Assembly: GCA_017506865.1 (NCBI GenBank)
Contig: JAFCMP010000119.1
Location: 1-64,000 of the forward strand
Source: Tribonema minus
Taxonomy: Eukaryota > Sar > Xanthophyceae > Tribonematales > Tribonemataceae
DNA length: 64,000 nucleotides
Direction: 5' to 3'
Shown here piece after piece: positions 19,152 to 32,346 of this stretch. Positions within the stretch are counted from its first letter, which is position 1; each line of letters begins with the position of its first letter. The notes below the pieces were generated by a model. That model had not been told where the DNA came from and made no database searches. It saw nothing but the letters and a program-made list of their open reading frames with translations. The position numbers and the translations under genes were made by a program.

Positions 19152-22100
19152 ACACAATCAAGCGCACATTGCTGCCGGCGGTGGCAGTGCTGGTGGCTGC
19201 AGAGAGCGCAGTTGGTTTCGCACCACCGCCATTGGGCTTAACATCAGCTCAGCGAAGCACTCGCGGCTGCAGTCACCGCTACATGCTGTCAAATGTGGGA
19301 CCAGTGGCCGCTGAACCCACTGGTAAGCCGTCAACACTTGAGGCTCATGCTGATGCTTGGAATTCAGCACTATTTTTAGAAATCAAAGATTGGACAACCA
19401 TGTAAGCCATTCGCTATTGGCACAACTCACTGGCTTTGGTTGGCAATGCATACATACGTCACTCATGATGAGAGTGTATGATTTTGGATGTCAGAGGTTA
19501 GCAAGCAAGCCATGCCTGTTTTGTGCCTTCTGCCTATCAGCCCCTCAAGAGCTGAGGCACTTGTATGGTGCTGGCGCAAGTATGACAATTATTGTACTTT
19601 CCGGCATGCATGCCCTTCTAGTGTCATGGCAGAGGTGCGTCTCTTACGTCGCGCTCTGAGTTGGTGAAGTGACACAATGCTGCTGTAACATTCAGACACT
19701 GTGGCTGGGGTTACCCTGTAATACAGTTGGCTCCAAAGCTCACCGGTATTAGTAATAAGGCTGCAAGGCAGAAATGGTTGGATTGCAAGGGGGCGATATA
19801 TACTCATGCAGCACAAGCACTGCCTGATATTCCGTGATGTATGTACCTATTCAATTGCTGGGTGGGTGCAGTGTAGTGCAGGGCAAATGCCCAATATCTA
19901 AAGTCTTCTTCACTCATTCTCATGCAAATGTTTGCCTGGCTATACAAAGTACGCGTATTGGCATGACAGCTGCGGGGATATCCCCCTTGTGCAAAGACCT
20001 TCACACTTACACCAGTTGCCCTGCATATGTTTGAATTCCTCAGTGCAGTACCTGCCCGCCAGCTACTGGAGCTTGAGCAGTTTCAGGATATTGCAGATGT
20101 GTTTCAGGAGTACTCTGACCGTGAGCTGGCGGCAGTGGGTATAGACGAACTGTCGGAGCTGTTCCGTGAGAGACCACGCCAGCTGGCCATTGCAAAGCGG
20201 CTGCTCGCTGCCATTAAAATCCTGCAAGAGTCAGGTGCGTATGTAACAATCATGATATTTCCAGGATATCGTCTTGCCTTTGCATAGCTGGACCACATGG
20301 CATGGTGGCCTCCCAACGCATAACTTCATGGGCAGCAACCCTCAAGCGTGCAGTTCATTGCGCACGCTTAGGCTGATGGTGCATTGCCATCGCAATTCCA
20401 TAAAGTGGTTGCAATCGTCGTTTCGGGAAATTTCAAGGCGTAGGTAAATTGTACCAAAATGTACTGTTGTCGTAAGCCGTCAAATCGCTGTCAATTCCGA
20501 ATCATGATTATAACCTTGAAAGTACACCATAATTGTCCTTCAAGGTATATTGTAACTGTCGTAGCATGTCGTAAATGAGCTGTCAAAACCGGGCTTGTGT
20601 CGTTGTACAACCTCAAACCCCAAAATATCCCCCTACACATAAGCGACAAAGAGCAAGTTTATCCGATACTTCGAAGTATTTATGTCTGCTTCACCAGAGC
20701 AGCACAGTAGCGGCCGCACTTGAGGCATGCGCTTGCCCTGAGCTTGTCAATCCATGCCTTGCTGGATCACCTATCTGGTGATTGTGCTTCATGATTATCC
20801 TTGCTGGAGTGACAGCTGAGAAGTGCTCCTGGTAGTGCTTGCATCTAGTAAGAGCTTTTGCAAGCTCGCCTGCCCTTGGAAGCGTTTACCTGTGCTTGCG
20901 CTCAGCTGCATGTTAGCCTTTGTGCGCCTACAAGCATATCATCAGGCGCTTGATCAACCTTGTTTGAAAGCTTGTGGGCTCAGGCTGTCCAGCAGCGCTT
21001 AGCAGCTCCACTACTCCATCAGCACCATCTCACCAGCAGCCGACACATCACAATGTCCTGATGTGTCTACAGCGAGAGCGCAACTTGTGTCTGGAGCGAG
21101 AGCGCAACTCCACAAATGGCTTTTTTAGGTGTGTGCTGCTGCTGCAGCAGGTCATGTAGCCCAGCTGCGAGCTACTTCACAATTTACGGCATTGTTCTGT
21201 GTGCACCGTTTTTTCACTTCGTGTTTTTGTATTGCGTCCCCGCACGTGCAGCGGGCAAATCTCAAACCTCTGATCGCAAGACTATTCTTATAAACTTGGA
21301 CGACAAAGGTGTCACCCGTCGCTTCAGCTTTGACAATCAACAACAGCTGAAAGAGATATTGGATCGCTCTGGCACGACCCACCTTATAGCCATCAACTCC
21401 GACGAGGCTGTGCACAATTCGCACAGCTGCGAAATGGAACAATCTACCACTTCGAATATGCCAGTGGGATTGGGTCGCCCCTGACAGAGCTATGGGAAGG
21501 TGCTGCGAGGTGGGATGGCAACTTACGCCGGCAGTCGTCAGCGTGGGAGTATGCGGTAGGTGATTGCCTTAATATTCCAGTGTCCATCCACCTGGTCCCA
21601 TTTCGTGACATGTGGCTGACCTGTCGATGCAACAAATCTGTCTGGCAGCTGAAGGCATCGGAGCTACCTAATTAATGTTGTTTGCGATGCCCTTGCTGCC
21701 ATTTTCTTTGCCCGGCACAATGCAGCAGTATGTATACCAATTCGGATGCCCGCACTTTTCTATTAAGCGTTTCGCCTCCTGCCACTTAGACATAGACGGG
21801 ACGAGGGCCAGTGCGAAAGAGCAACTAAAGTAGCAATATATGTTACAGTAGTGATTAACCCTATCTTGCCTTGCGTGGCCGAGAGCGGCGGCCTGTTGCA
21901 GGATCTCATGTGCCATCAACCATGATGGACATGCATGTGGCGCGCCATGTGCAATGCCAGTCGGCCAGCACTTGGAAGGTAGTACTGTCCGTAGCGGGCA
22001 GTAAGTTATACGGTATGTACAGTCTATACATTGCATACCGCAAAGCCCAATCCTGGAGTGGCTATAGCACTCTGCGTTTGTTGTTCATTTTGAGATGGTG

Positions 22101-23546
22101 CAGAGTCACACACTGTGCTGAGATTGCTCGTTCTGTAGTTGATGAGATTAGAGCAGTTCGCCTTTCGCCTCCCGGCAGAGCACTTTGGCTGTATGTTTCT
22201 TAGCGTGCTGCACCTTCAAAAACGGCAAGGCTCTATATATCAAGTTGACTCAGCGACACTACTCTAATGTAATACTGTAGTGTATGCATGCAGTAATCAT
22301 ACCCAAGTTTACCTGCTTGTCCCTCCTGTGCATGGCCCACAGTGCAAACAGGCGTTGCTCCGCGATTTTGCGAAGGAGGGATTGACACACTTGAAAGACA
22401 CGGGGAGCAGGCATGTGTTCAATGAGGATGAACGGGTCGAACGAGAAATTGACGCCCTACTCTTCGACTCTGACACTAATACGGCCGTGGTCATGGAATG
22501 CAAGGATGGCCCCATGCAGCTCTCTGATTCGGTGAGTGCACAGCATTTGCAGTCGCAAAGCCAGCACAATGACAAGTTGCCGTTCTCGGTATGCACCTTG
22601 GTATGCAGAGTTGTTGGCGTCATGCCTCGTCATAACTTTTGCTGAGTAGGTCACTAGTCAAACAATAGTCAGCGTTGGCTGCCAAGGAAGCTTTCAGTAT
22701 GCTGGCCGTCTGAAAGGAGTGAGTCGTCAAGGCATGTACTTGAATAGCTTCACTGATAAGATATATCTGCAAACACACCTTCTCCCAGCTGCCAGTGGTC
22801 AACTTGAATTGAGGAGAATTCGGATGACGTACGTTGAGATCTTCAACCGTGCCGTGATGGGAACAATACTCACGTGGGTCACCTTAGCTTTCTGCCAAAA
22901 TTCGTGCACTCCGGTGATAATTTGAATGTGACGTACAGCACAACATAGTTTGATTAATCATACAAAAGGTCGGCTGTGCTCCACATTTGTGGGACGACCG
23001 CCGCGTGCAGGGCTGACCTTTTAAATATTTCACCAGTCTGAGACTCAGATACGTAAAACGGGCAGTGACACTCACCAGCCTAGACATAGATCACTAGTGC
23101 TTGTGTGCCGCCATGGCGCTGACATGCACGCTGCATCAGGGGTACATGATACTTCCCGACTGCCCTGTTGCCTTTGTACATTAGAATTTCCATCTGCAGC
23201 AGGGTGTGGCACTGATTTGGCTATATCTCTGCATGCTTATTGTGCTGCACGCCGTTCCCAGCACACTTTGGAGGAGCTCGCTGATCAGTGCAAGGAAGCT
23301 AAAAGTGCAAGGCGCCTAGCAGAACAGTACGCAGATGTTCAGCTCTATGTCACAGCCAGGGCTGTTCAGCGCAGTTCGTCGCTGAAACGTTTTGGGGGCA
23401 ATGAGCAGAGCAAGGTGATTATGGTGCTGGGGCCCAAGGCACTGGATGGCAGCAATGCTGAGCGCGCTGCGGAAAAGGAGAAGGCCAGAAGCTTCAGGTT
23501 CCTGCAGCTCAGTGGCACAGGTGTTACACTCAGGCAGCTCATCTGA
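19152..23546 (+). CDS. Probable plastid-targeted PD-(D/E)XK nuclease-like protein
   Basis: Exons with matching phases: 19152-19322, 20049-20234, 21252 to about 21426, 21427-21555, 22343-22531, 22650-22715 (uncertain) and 23289-23546 (stop TGA). The first seen exon gives basic residues, a hydrophobic stretch (LLPAVAVLVAA), then GFAPPP and a Ser/Arg-rich segment, like a signal plus transit peptide with Phe at the cleavage site. The exon at 22343 has EREIDALLFDSD and AVVMECK, fitting the D...ExK core of PD-(D/E)XK nucleases. The last exon is helical and basic. Between the third and fourth pieces the frame slips by two; a 20-base GC...AG segment (21407-21426) would restore it, but an indel is as likely. 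The initiator Met is not found. Function unproven. Confidence 0.55.
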
Positions 23547-25944
23547 TGGTCACAAAGAGCATTTGCTTGGCTGCAGATCCACAACCGCCAAGACTAGGCA
23601 AATCACGCAGCTGCCAGCAGGCAGGGCGTGCACGAATGTATACCCTTTCGATTTGTTGCTGCCCATGCGCACAGCTACAACGCAGATCCCGGGAAGTCAA
23701 GTGGCAGCCTACTTTACTGAGGCCTGCCAAATGATACATCATTGACTGAGGCCTGCCAAGTAATGCTGTAGTACATCATTGACATCAATAGGTGCAGGTT
23801 CAGTCCACCGCTGCAAAATTGCCCACCACAAGCTGCAATTTGGCGCACCCATGCACAACATTGCGCGGCGCCTTTGCATCAACAGTGACCAGCCGTGCAG
23901 CATCAAGACGCACGGAACATGCGTGCATAGGTGCGCTTGTGGCGAACGCAAACGGCAACCTCAACGTGCGCGCTCACGGGAAGCAAAGGCGGCTGGCGTG
24001 TATTGCACGAGCAAACCGATGCATACAAATAGATGTGTTGGTGAATACATTGTCCACTCCCCACCCAGTGGGCACCAACAAGACAGTGACAGTGACAGCT
24101 CGAAGTTGTGTGTGTGCGCGCTTGTCTGTATTGACTTGTATGTGCATTGATGTGATGAGCGCTGTCGGCGAGCAATGTTTGAACTTAACCCCATGACAGG
24201 TCTTTGAGCATCGACCCCATGGTACATTTTGAGTGCGCAATTCGAATCGGGGACTGTTGCAGATGTGAAGCTCATGAATCTCAAACCCTTCCCGTGGCCA
24301 TAAATGCTACTTCGAAGTATATCCCTAAAGCTTGTGTGGTTCATGCACAGAATGGCGGACCAGGCAAGTGTTTTCGTTTCCGGGACTCCCCTCTACATAC
24401 CCCTCCCAAGGGTCTCATAGAGGAAGGGGAGGGGCCTAGGGGACAACAACTATCCATGTTACCCATGCCAAGACTCATGAATCATCATCATGCCTAGGGA
24501 CGACTTAGTCACAATGTCACCATTCACGGACTAATCACAATGTGCACTTTGAACCGCATCACCTTCTCCGTCAGATCTCTGTTGCATATATGCATAGATG
24601 GTTGAATCACATGCCATGATGGTTACTGTAGCTTAACGATCACGAATCAAAAGTCTGCAGACACATTGTTGTTGCACATATGAACAACACATTTCCAATC
24701 TGTCAATCGTAGTTGCTTCATGTTAAGGGGGTGGCAGCAGCGCGGCACACAAAGCTCGTGCATTCACAAGAACTATATAGTGATGGTATGTAGAAGTATA
24801 TTGTTGTTGTTGCGTTGGTGTGGGGAGGGGGAAGTTGAAGCTGCCGACAGTGTGCACATGACAATCTGCCAGTGGGCAGTCCCCCCGATCTCCAGTTGGA
24901 CCCCTACACCACTGCTCTTGTCACCGGATCCTGCCCGCATTTAAAAGGCACCAACTCGAAGGGCGGGGTTGACGTGGGCTTTCTATGCTAGCCTACAGGC
25001 TAGTATACTCTGCTGCATGTAGCTGCATGATTTAAGTTGCAGGCCAGTGCCCAGCAAGAAAATGATGCACGCACTGCTCATTCCTTCCCCCGCAAAAATT
25101 CACGAGCCTCCTTGTATACAAGTATGGTGCATGAACGGTGCGTAAGCTCGGTGTCGATGCGCTTGTGACATCATTTAGGATTGCAACGGTGTAGCCTTCA
25201 CACACCATTAGCAAGGCGAATTGTGCGCATGCAGGGTGGCATAGGGGCACAGCTGTGAGGTACAAAAAGGCATCAAGGCAAGAACTGTTAATCTGGTTGA
25301 CTCCTGCTAGAAACCCCAAATTGAAGCGCATGTTGCTGGTCACATGCTGAAAACAAATGCGGAAATGGCACACTGAGCTGGCAGAATTCACATATTTCTG
25401 AGGTACTGCGTACAATGCACCACATACTTAACTGTGATTTGCACCATATCTGCTCATGTGAGCAGTTCTGAGGCACTGTATACGCGTATACCGCCACGCG
25501 CGCAATATGGCCGTTTGGTCACAAAGATTTAAAACGGTCAGATACACATGTGGACGTGGACACTGAACAAGGGTCACGCAAAAAATACACCAGGCACAAT
25601 CAGGAATATACTATAGGGCCCTCAAAATATTGTCAACTGGGCACTTAATGCTTATCGTCAAGACCTGCAATTGTGTCTCTTTTAGTATTGTCCAACCGGG
25701 CCAAATTGAACCAGAACAACAGACTGAAAATTCTCGGAAAGAGGCTGTAGGGCAAAACCACTTCTCACACCGCGTGGGTCAGTGCGAGTGTGCATCAGTG
25801 TAATCTGCTTGCATGCTGTGCTTTGTATGCCTCACCAGTCACACATGGTGTGCATGCCATAAGAGAGTGACAACAAAAATGCCATGAGGCCCAAAAGGGA
25901 CTGCGCAAACCATACCCAGGCCTGATTAGGATCAGTGCCCACTA
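23547..25944. other. Gene-free region
   Basis: No exon with credible splice sites or domain. Weak features: a C-rich/G-rich inverted pair near 24395-24440 and several AT-rich patches. Open frames here overlap on both strands and carry no known motif. Confidence 0.45.
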
Positions 25945-26153
25945 CACTCCTAATTCTTGCCTGGCCGATAAATAAGGCTCATGACGGTATTGAGCACTCC
26001 TAATTCTTGCCTGGCCGATAAATAAGGCTCATGACGGTATTGAGCTGGATGTCAGCATTCAGCAGCGCTCATTGATAGTTCTTGCCTGGCTGATAAATTA
26101 GGCAAATGACGGCATTGAGCTGGATGTCAGCACTCAGCTGAGCGCTCATTGAT
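25945..26153 (+). repeat. 50-bp tandem repeat with degenerate extension
   Basis: Two perfect 50-bp copies (25945-25994 and 25995-26044, starting CACTCCTAATTCTTGCC) followed by a degenerate third copy at about 26077-26119. A second unit, CTGGATGTCAGC..., is at 26045-26076 and 26120-26153, so a longer 75-bp unit is also present. No coding sense. Confidence 0.9.
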
Positions 26154-27850
26154 TAATCAAGTGGTATGCGAATTGCAGGCAATTGGTGGACAGTGAAGTG
26201 ACAATGGACACAATTGAAGGCCACTCACACCTGTTGTAGGTACCAATAACACGTGTCAACAGAGTTTGTGCACATTTGTGCGCATAAGCATGCATGTAGT
26301 AAATCTGCAGCAGAGAAACTCACCTGCAGCAGGTGTGGACGTGACCGACACGTCTGGTAAGCGCCGCGGCGCAACGCTCCAGACCTCATCACCCCAAGAA
26401 AGCAAAGCACAAACACTGCAGTCATGACAGAGGACACTAAACAAAGACAGGAGTCATAACACAGTGTCAAGTGCTCGTACAGAATAGTCTCAGGTAGAAG
26501 CGCGCATCAGCAGCGTTCAGTGTCCTACTGCTCACATCAGCGTCGAGCAGCGGACATGCCATGTGAGCATCTCATGCAGTGCAGGCGTTCACAATCTACA
26601 TGAGATAAATTGCAGACAAACGCCAGATCAAGACTGCAATGCATCAGACGTCCAAAAAAGGGGAGGAGGCTTGCACAAAAGCGGCCTACAACATTGCCAC
26701 TGAAACGCTCAGCAACCGCGGGACACTGCAAACTTCACTCTGGTGCACTAAAGAACGATGACTTGGTGAACCTTTGCTGACATGCATCAGCAGCGCACAG
26801 CTTATGTAGCTCCGCTGGGTAGGCATGATACACACGCACTTGTTGAAAAGGGGGCGCAAGGGCACTGAAGTCCCCAAACCTTCACCACCGTACTTGAGGA
26901 TGTCATTTGCAACGCTACCAAGAAGCCTGTGGTTTTATTTTAATATTGCATCAAGAAGTTTTTCACTGTAACCCTCCGTAGTACTCTGAAGCGAAACTTT
27001 TTGACGGTCGTGCTGCTTCAGATTGATGTACTGTTAATTTCATGCGTATGAAAGTACCTCTTGTGTTGCTTGCGGAAGAAGGAAGTAGCTAGCCTGGGTG
27101 TCAACAAATGGGGGGTGTTGGGCTTCAACACCTGAGAGCACTCATGTGATGTGCGCCCAGGTGGTGTCGATACAACACATCTTTGTACCTGTCGTGATCC
27201 TGATGATGGCTGCTCATGATCATGATATTGACCGTAACAGCAATAAGCCATATGGCACCAGCGCACACACGCAGCCATGCACCCGTCACTCCGCCAACTC
27301 CAGCACATCTGATTGGTAACACAGCTTGTCTCCTCCCATGTACCACCTCTGAATCAGCTAGCCCTAACCCTTACCTTGAACCCTGACCAAAACCTTACCC
27401 TCAGTCCTGATCCTCGGGCTCCTCATAGTATCCCAAATCCCAGCCTGAACTCGTACCTCAGTCCTACCGCTCATCCTAAGCCTAACGTCGATTCTGACTG
27501 CAGCAAGTGCTCACTGCTACTAGCCGCCATCGTGCAGCTGCAATGGATGCATACCTCTAGAAGAAGCGGCTGGCGATGGCTGCCACAGTCACGAGCTCTT
27601 CTGAGCGCTGCCGCTGCCGCCGCATACCGCCGCCAACGTAGCATGCTGAAGCTCTGTGCTGGTTGACCTGGAACGTCAACGCAGCACAGAAAATGCCTTT
27701 AGGAGACATCTGTCCTGTGTTAGTGTTTCAAAATTTATTTTTTGGGAAAATGAATCGCCAGGTGGTGTCACTACAACTCATCTCAGAACCTGTACAAAGT
27801 GATACAAAGCATCTCGGTGCCTGCATCGATAACACGTGAGGGAGCGCGCG
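26154..27850. other. Gene-free region
   Basis: No supported gene. A degenerate CCCTAA-type stretch lies at about 27360-27485 (many variants of CCCTAACCCT), resembling interstitial telomere-type repeats. Confidence 0.45.
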
Positions 27851-27989
27851 CGCCAGTCGCAACAGCACTGTGGCACCCATGTCATCAGGCGCTGCACTCA
27901 AGTCAATTGCGGCAGCCTGTAAGTTGCACACGGCGACTCAGATGGCCATCGGCCTAACTGGCATGCATGCCACAGCAACGCAAGGCCAA

Positions 27990-28246
27990 ATTGGAAGCAA
28001 CTGCTGTTCGATGCTTGACGCCATATCTGTGTATGCACCTTGCTGTGTCGCTGCCAGAAATGTGTCTGCCAGCACGGTACGGTGATAAAAACACCAAGGG
28101 TATTGACCTTCAGCATGTAACGATATTCTTCACAGACTGCATGCAGACATTCTTGGGGTGTTGAGTTGTGCTTCAAGCTCCAATTCGACGGTGAGCCGCA
28201 ATACAAACCTGGCATTCAATGGCCTTTTTTGGATCAGTCTGCTTGA
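27990..28246 (+). CDS. Possible 3' exons of a small unknown gene
   Basis: Two protein-like stretches in matching phase: one ending near 28116 (VSLPEMCLPARYGDKNTKGIDLQH, broken here as two motifs LPEMCLPARYGD and NTKGIDLQH) before GTAACG, and 28166-28246 (FKLQFDGEPQYKPG, PFLDQSA, stop TGA) after a TTGAG acceptor. An ATG at 27877 before CAGCCT|GTAAGT could open the gene. No domain recognised; splice sites are weak. Confidence 0.25.
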
Positions 28247-28567
28247 GACCACTCAGTTCTTTCTCAGCGGCTGACACTCCTCAAAATCACAGTCAAGAAG
28301 TGTGCCACATGCTGCACTTGGCCTCAGGCTGTGTGATCCATGTTGCACCAGCGCTTCGTTGCTGCCTGCTTGTGATGCAGAACACAGGTTCTAAAATAAA
28401 GAAATAAGAGCTTTGATGAGCTGCCAAGAGCCTGAAGTGGACACATACACGTCCACTCATTTAATTTCTACAGTGTTGCTCATACACGCCGTACGACAGA
28501 GCCTTTGGCATATGCGATAAGCGCTTCTTATTCGGGGAGGTGTCAATGAATCATAAGGGCTGCAGTA

Positions 28568-31500
28568 GTGGCTCCGCCACTGCCGCAGGCTTTCGACGCT
28601 TGGGCAGACTACCAGTCTGCCGCCGTCCTGGCGATGTGCATTGCCTTGTTTGCGGCTCTGTGCTCTAGCCTGCTGCTGTCGACGGTGATGACCAGGCGCA
28701 AGCAGGAACGCCAGGTGACGGCACGGATGGCAGAGATGCTGGCGGCGGAGGGGAGGGCCAAGCAGCCCTCAGGTTGCCCGAGCTGGCGAGGAGACGGGCT
28801 CTGGCCCAGGAGGCTCTGAGGGAGGCAGAACAGGGGGAAGAACTGATCGGGATGGAGCTAGCGCTCGTTGCTTCGACATTGAGCACGAGCAGGACTGTGC
28901 ATGGACCTCGCTCGCGGCTGCAGGGAGGCTTTGGGTTCAACAGACCGTGGGTGTCCCGTCGACGCCGCCTGCCGCACCAGTTCTGCATCTGCGGGTCCGG
29001 CGCCCCGCAGATGCTGGTCATCCGTCAGCTTCGGGCAGACCTGAAGGTGGCCGACGAGGAGTACACGGACTCGGAGCTGTCAGCCGACCTCACCGCTGTG
29101 ATGCAGCAGCTGCACGGGGAGCAGGACAGGCACGTGGACTCCATCTGCGTGTACGAGGACACGCCTGACCAGATGTTGATCGTTGACAAGAGCGATTGCC
29201 TGCACGCGCCTAGGCAGAAGTGGGCGATCCAAAGGCGCTGCTGGCAATGCATGCAGCGCGCTCCACCGCCGCCGTCCACGGCGTGCGGCGGCAGCTGTCC
29301 GCGGAGTGCGGTGCGAATGCCTGCACCGCGACCATCTACATGGGCACCACTGGCGCACACGCGGCCTGCTGGACTTTGCAGGACATGGGCAGTGCTGTCT
29401 GCGCTGCGTGCTGGCGTTCAATGCGGGCTGTGCTCACGCACAGTCCGGACGGAGGCTCGTGAGCAACAGCTGGCCGCGCGTTTCTTCGAAGACGCTGATA
29501 GAGTTCATGTGCCTGTCCTGCAGTACTTCGCTCTGCATCATGACTGGCGGCCAGTGTCATGAAATCCATTGGCATGTATGCAAAACCTGCTCCATCCGCA
29601 CCATGTGCAAATTGCCCAGTGCTGCTTTTCGGTGTGCGTGTTGTCCGGATTTCTGCTGCTGGTGCACGTTAAGATAATTGACCTAAACGCTTTCTACCGT
29701 GCTCATGTGGTGCAGGGAGCACAGGAACTGGGTGCCGCTCGCAGCGAGCTCGCTGCGCTGCGCGCCCTGATCCCTGCTGCCGATGACCCGTGCGCCATTG
29801 AGAAGCTCCGCGCGTTGCACCAGACGCTCAAATTGAACCAGGTAATAAACTCTACAGCTGATGGGTCATAGCCTGCGGTGTACGACAATGTCAGTTGTAG
29901 TGGCGTCGTGCGTAAAGTCCATAAGCTCCGTTTGTTGCACCAGACGCTCAAGCTGAATCAGGTAACAATCATTCTCAGCTGCGGGGTCATAGCTGATTGC
30001 GATTGACAATGTCTGCTGGTGGCGTGTTGAGTCACTCATGAAGCAGAACTCCAGCTGATACTCTTTACAATTGGTTGGGCACATTTCAATTTGATTGGCG
30101 ATGGCAGTTGTAGCGCTGAGACATGGTGAGCTGAGCTGCGCTTCTGATCAGCAGTAGCGGGTACTGCATTGCTTTGGCAGACCAGCAGTGCCAGCAACCG
30201 ACAGGGCTGAGCATGCAGAAGCAACCTTGCCCAGTACCTGCATATTATGAGGACATGAGCAGCGCATTCAGCCCTGTGCCACGCCGGTGAGCACTGCCAC
30301 TGTGCCCAGTACCTGTACACCATGAGGGGCTGAGCAGCATTCACCTCTATGCCTCGCTGTGAGCACTGCCACATCTGACAACAAAAACAAAGACTTTTAA
30401 ACAGAGTAAGTGCCCAGAGTGCCGCAAAGTGCTGGAACCATATACCTTGGCTCAGCAGCTCCGAGGGTCGCCCTATGTTTGAGGTTGCTGCTGACTTCAA
30501 GACGTGGCAGTTCAAGTTCAACTTGCAGCGCGCAGTCGTCCACTGTGGTGCCTGAAGCACACCCGAACCCCCAGACGCTAAGCTGTCTTCCTTGCACTCT
30601 CTCCTCGTCGCACCTTGCGTTTGAGGCAGACTCACCTTGAGTCTGAGTCTGATCCTGCCTCAAGTGCGACCATTGCACCCTCTGCTTCGGCCCTTTTCAC
30701 ACATCTTCAAGTTGGTGCAGTGCCGGCATCCACTGCAGTTGCAACTTCAACCTTGGCGTCACTCTCTCAGTTTGTTCTATTGAAATTCTTCATGCGCCGC
30801 ACGCGGGGATGGTAGAAAGTGCTTGAGTCCCTTCCGCTCGTGGGGCAGAAACCCGTACTTCAACATGAAGTACAAACCGTGCAGTGATTGGCCACACTCA
30901 CATGCATTTTTTGCGATGATGTCAGCAGCACACATAGTTGAGCGCTGCTGCTGCATGCAACAGCAGCCGCAAGTACGTTTATGCATTAGTCGCATGTTTG
31001 GAAAGTCACTCTAGCCACTTGCCGCAGCGTGCGTTGGCACTTCAAGTCCTGCTACCGTCCCTGTGCAGAGCGCCATCGGAAACTGATTGAATATTAAGCC
31101 ACGTCGTGTGTCTTCGCAGGCTGGCGACAATGACGTCACCGCAGAACAGCTGAGCAGTGCCGAAGACACTTCAAACGAGGAAACAACTAGTGAAGTAAAT
31201 GAAGCTGCGACACCAGTCACGGCCAACATAGAGGAGACAGCGGCGGCGGCGGCAGCGTCGGTGGCGCCCCAGTCGCTCCACGACAAGGGCCTACTGGCAG
31301 CGGCCATGGGCATGCTGGCAATGGCTACGCGTGGCAGCGGCAGTTACAGGTGCGACGCTCCACTCAGCCCTGCAGCCCTGCTGGAGGCCTGCGGCGCCGT
31401 CGCTGCGCAGCTGGAGAGCACGAAGGAGGCGCTCGCCAAGGAGCGCGAGAGCCTGCGGGCCTTGCGCTCCGCGGTGCGGAGGGCGCAGCAGATGGCGGAT

Positions 31501-32107
31501 GCGCAGCGCGTGGCAGGTATGTGTGTATACATGCATGTGTAGGTGTGTGTGTGTGTGTGTGTGTGTGCGTGTGTGTGTGCTTGTGGTCAGCTAGGGTTAG
31601 GAGTGGGTCTCGCACATCTGATTGCTTGCTTCTGTGGTAGGGTGCAAACACGCCGATGTGAGCGACATGACACTTGCAGCTCTGCGTCTGTGGCATCAGT
31701 GCACGGTGTGGATGTATAAATGACAAGCATTTGCGCAAGGTATGCGTCTGTCCAAAGTCCACATGCTGCCGCGGCAGATAGTGAACTCTCATGGAAACCA
31801 TGTGCCCCCGCGCTGCCTGTTCCTACACCAGGCGGCACCGGTACCATCGAGGGCCGAGTGGCGCTGCTGTTCAAGTCGGGCCTCGACGTGACCCTCGTCT
31901 TGCGCGGCAGCGGCCGGCCGTGCTCCGCTGAGCACCGCTGCGCAGCGGCGGCGGCGGATGCGGACGCGGTGGCGCCGCACTCCGCGCGCCGCGCCGCGCA
32001 CCCGCGCGTGCTGTCGCTGCCGCCGCCGCCGCCGCTGCGCACGTCGAGCGCCGATGCCCCGGCGCGCGCGGCGTCGCCTGGCAGCGCCGACGGCGGCTGC
32101 CAGGCGT

Positions 32108-32144
<37 letters not shown>

Positions 32145-32346
32145 CTGCTACTGCGGCAGCCCGGGGCACGCCAGGGGGCGCAGGCGGCAGCGCCGCTACC
32201 GCGCTCGCGCCCGCGACGAGGAGGGGCGCGGCTCTAGCAGCCGCAGCCGCAGCACCAGCGCTCACCCTCCCAGCAGCCCTGGCGGCTGCTGCGAGGGGGA
32301 TGCGCCGCGCGCGATGGGGGGTGAGGGTACTGCCAGCGGGGGGTGA
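28568..32346 (+). CDS. Membrane/coiled-coil protein of unknown function
   Basis: Recognised pieces: about 28586-28760 (transmembrane segment AVLAMCIALFAALCSSLLL, then a basic helix), continuing one base out of frame in LPELARRRALAQEALREAE up to 29000; 29011-29170 (helical, acidic); about 29210-29330 (DPKALLAMHAARSTAAVHG); 29620-29841 (second hydrophobic segment, then helix ending HQTLKLNQ before GTAATA); 31120-31513 (acidic then coiled coil, ends before GTATGTG); 31830-32346 (poly-Pro, poly-Gly, Cys pairs CQAC and CYC, RS-rich, stop TGA). The last junction fits phase 1 on both sides. The frame step near 28765 is either an indel or a missed intron. No family recognised. The coiled coils suggest a structural or scaffold role. 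Confidence 0.5.
29802..29961 (+). repeat. Duplicated exon 3' end, 120-bp period
   Basis: The end of the exon at 29802-29841, with its donor site and following intron bases, recurs at 29922-29961. Both copies read KLR.LHQTLKLNQ before GTAA. The second copy lies within the intron and would act as a decoy donor. Confidence 0.88.
31541..31580 (+). repeat. GT microsatellite
   Basis: An almost pure (GT)n run of about 40 bases near the donor side of the intron after the exon ending at 31513. Confidence 0.95.

Noticed and set aside
25945-26153. CRISPR-like array
   Set aside because: Direct tandem units with no unique spacers, in a eukaryotic genome.
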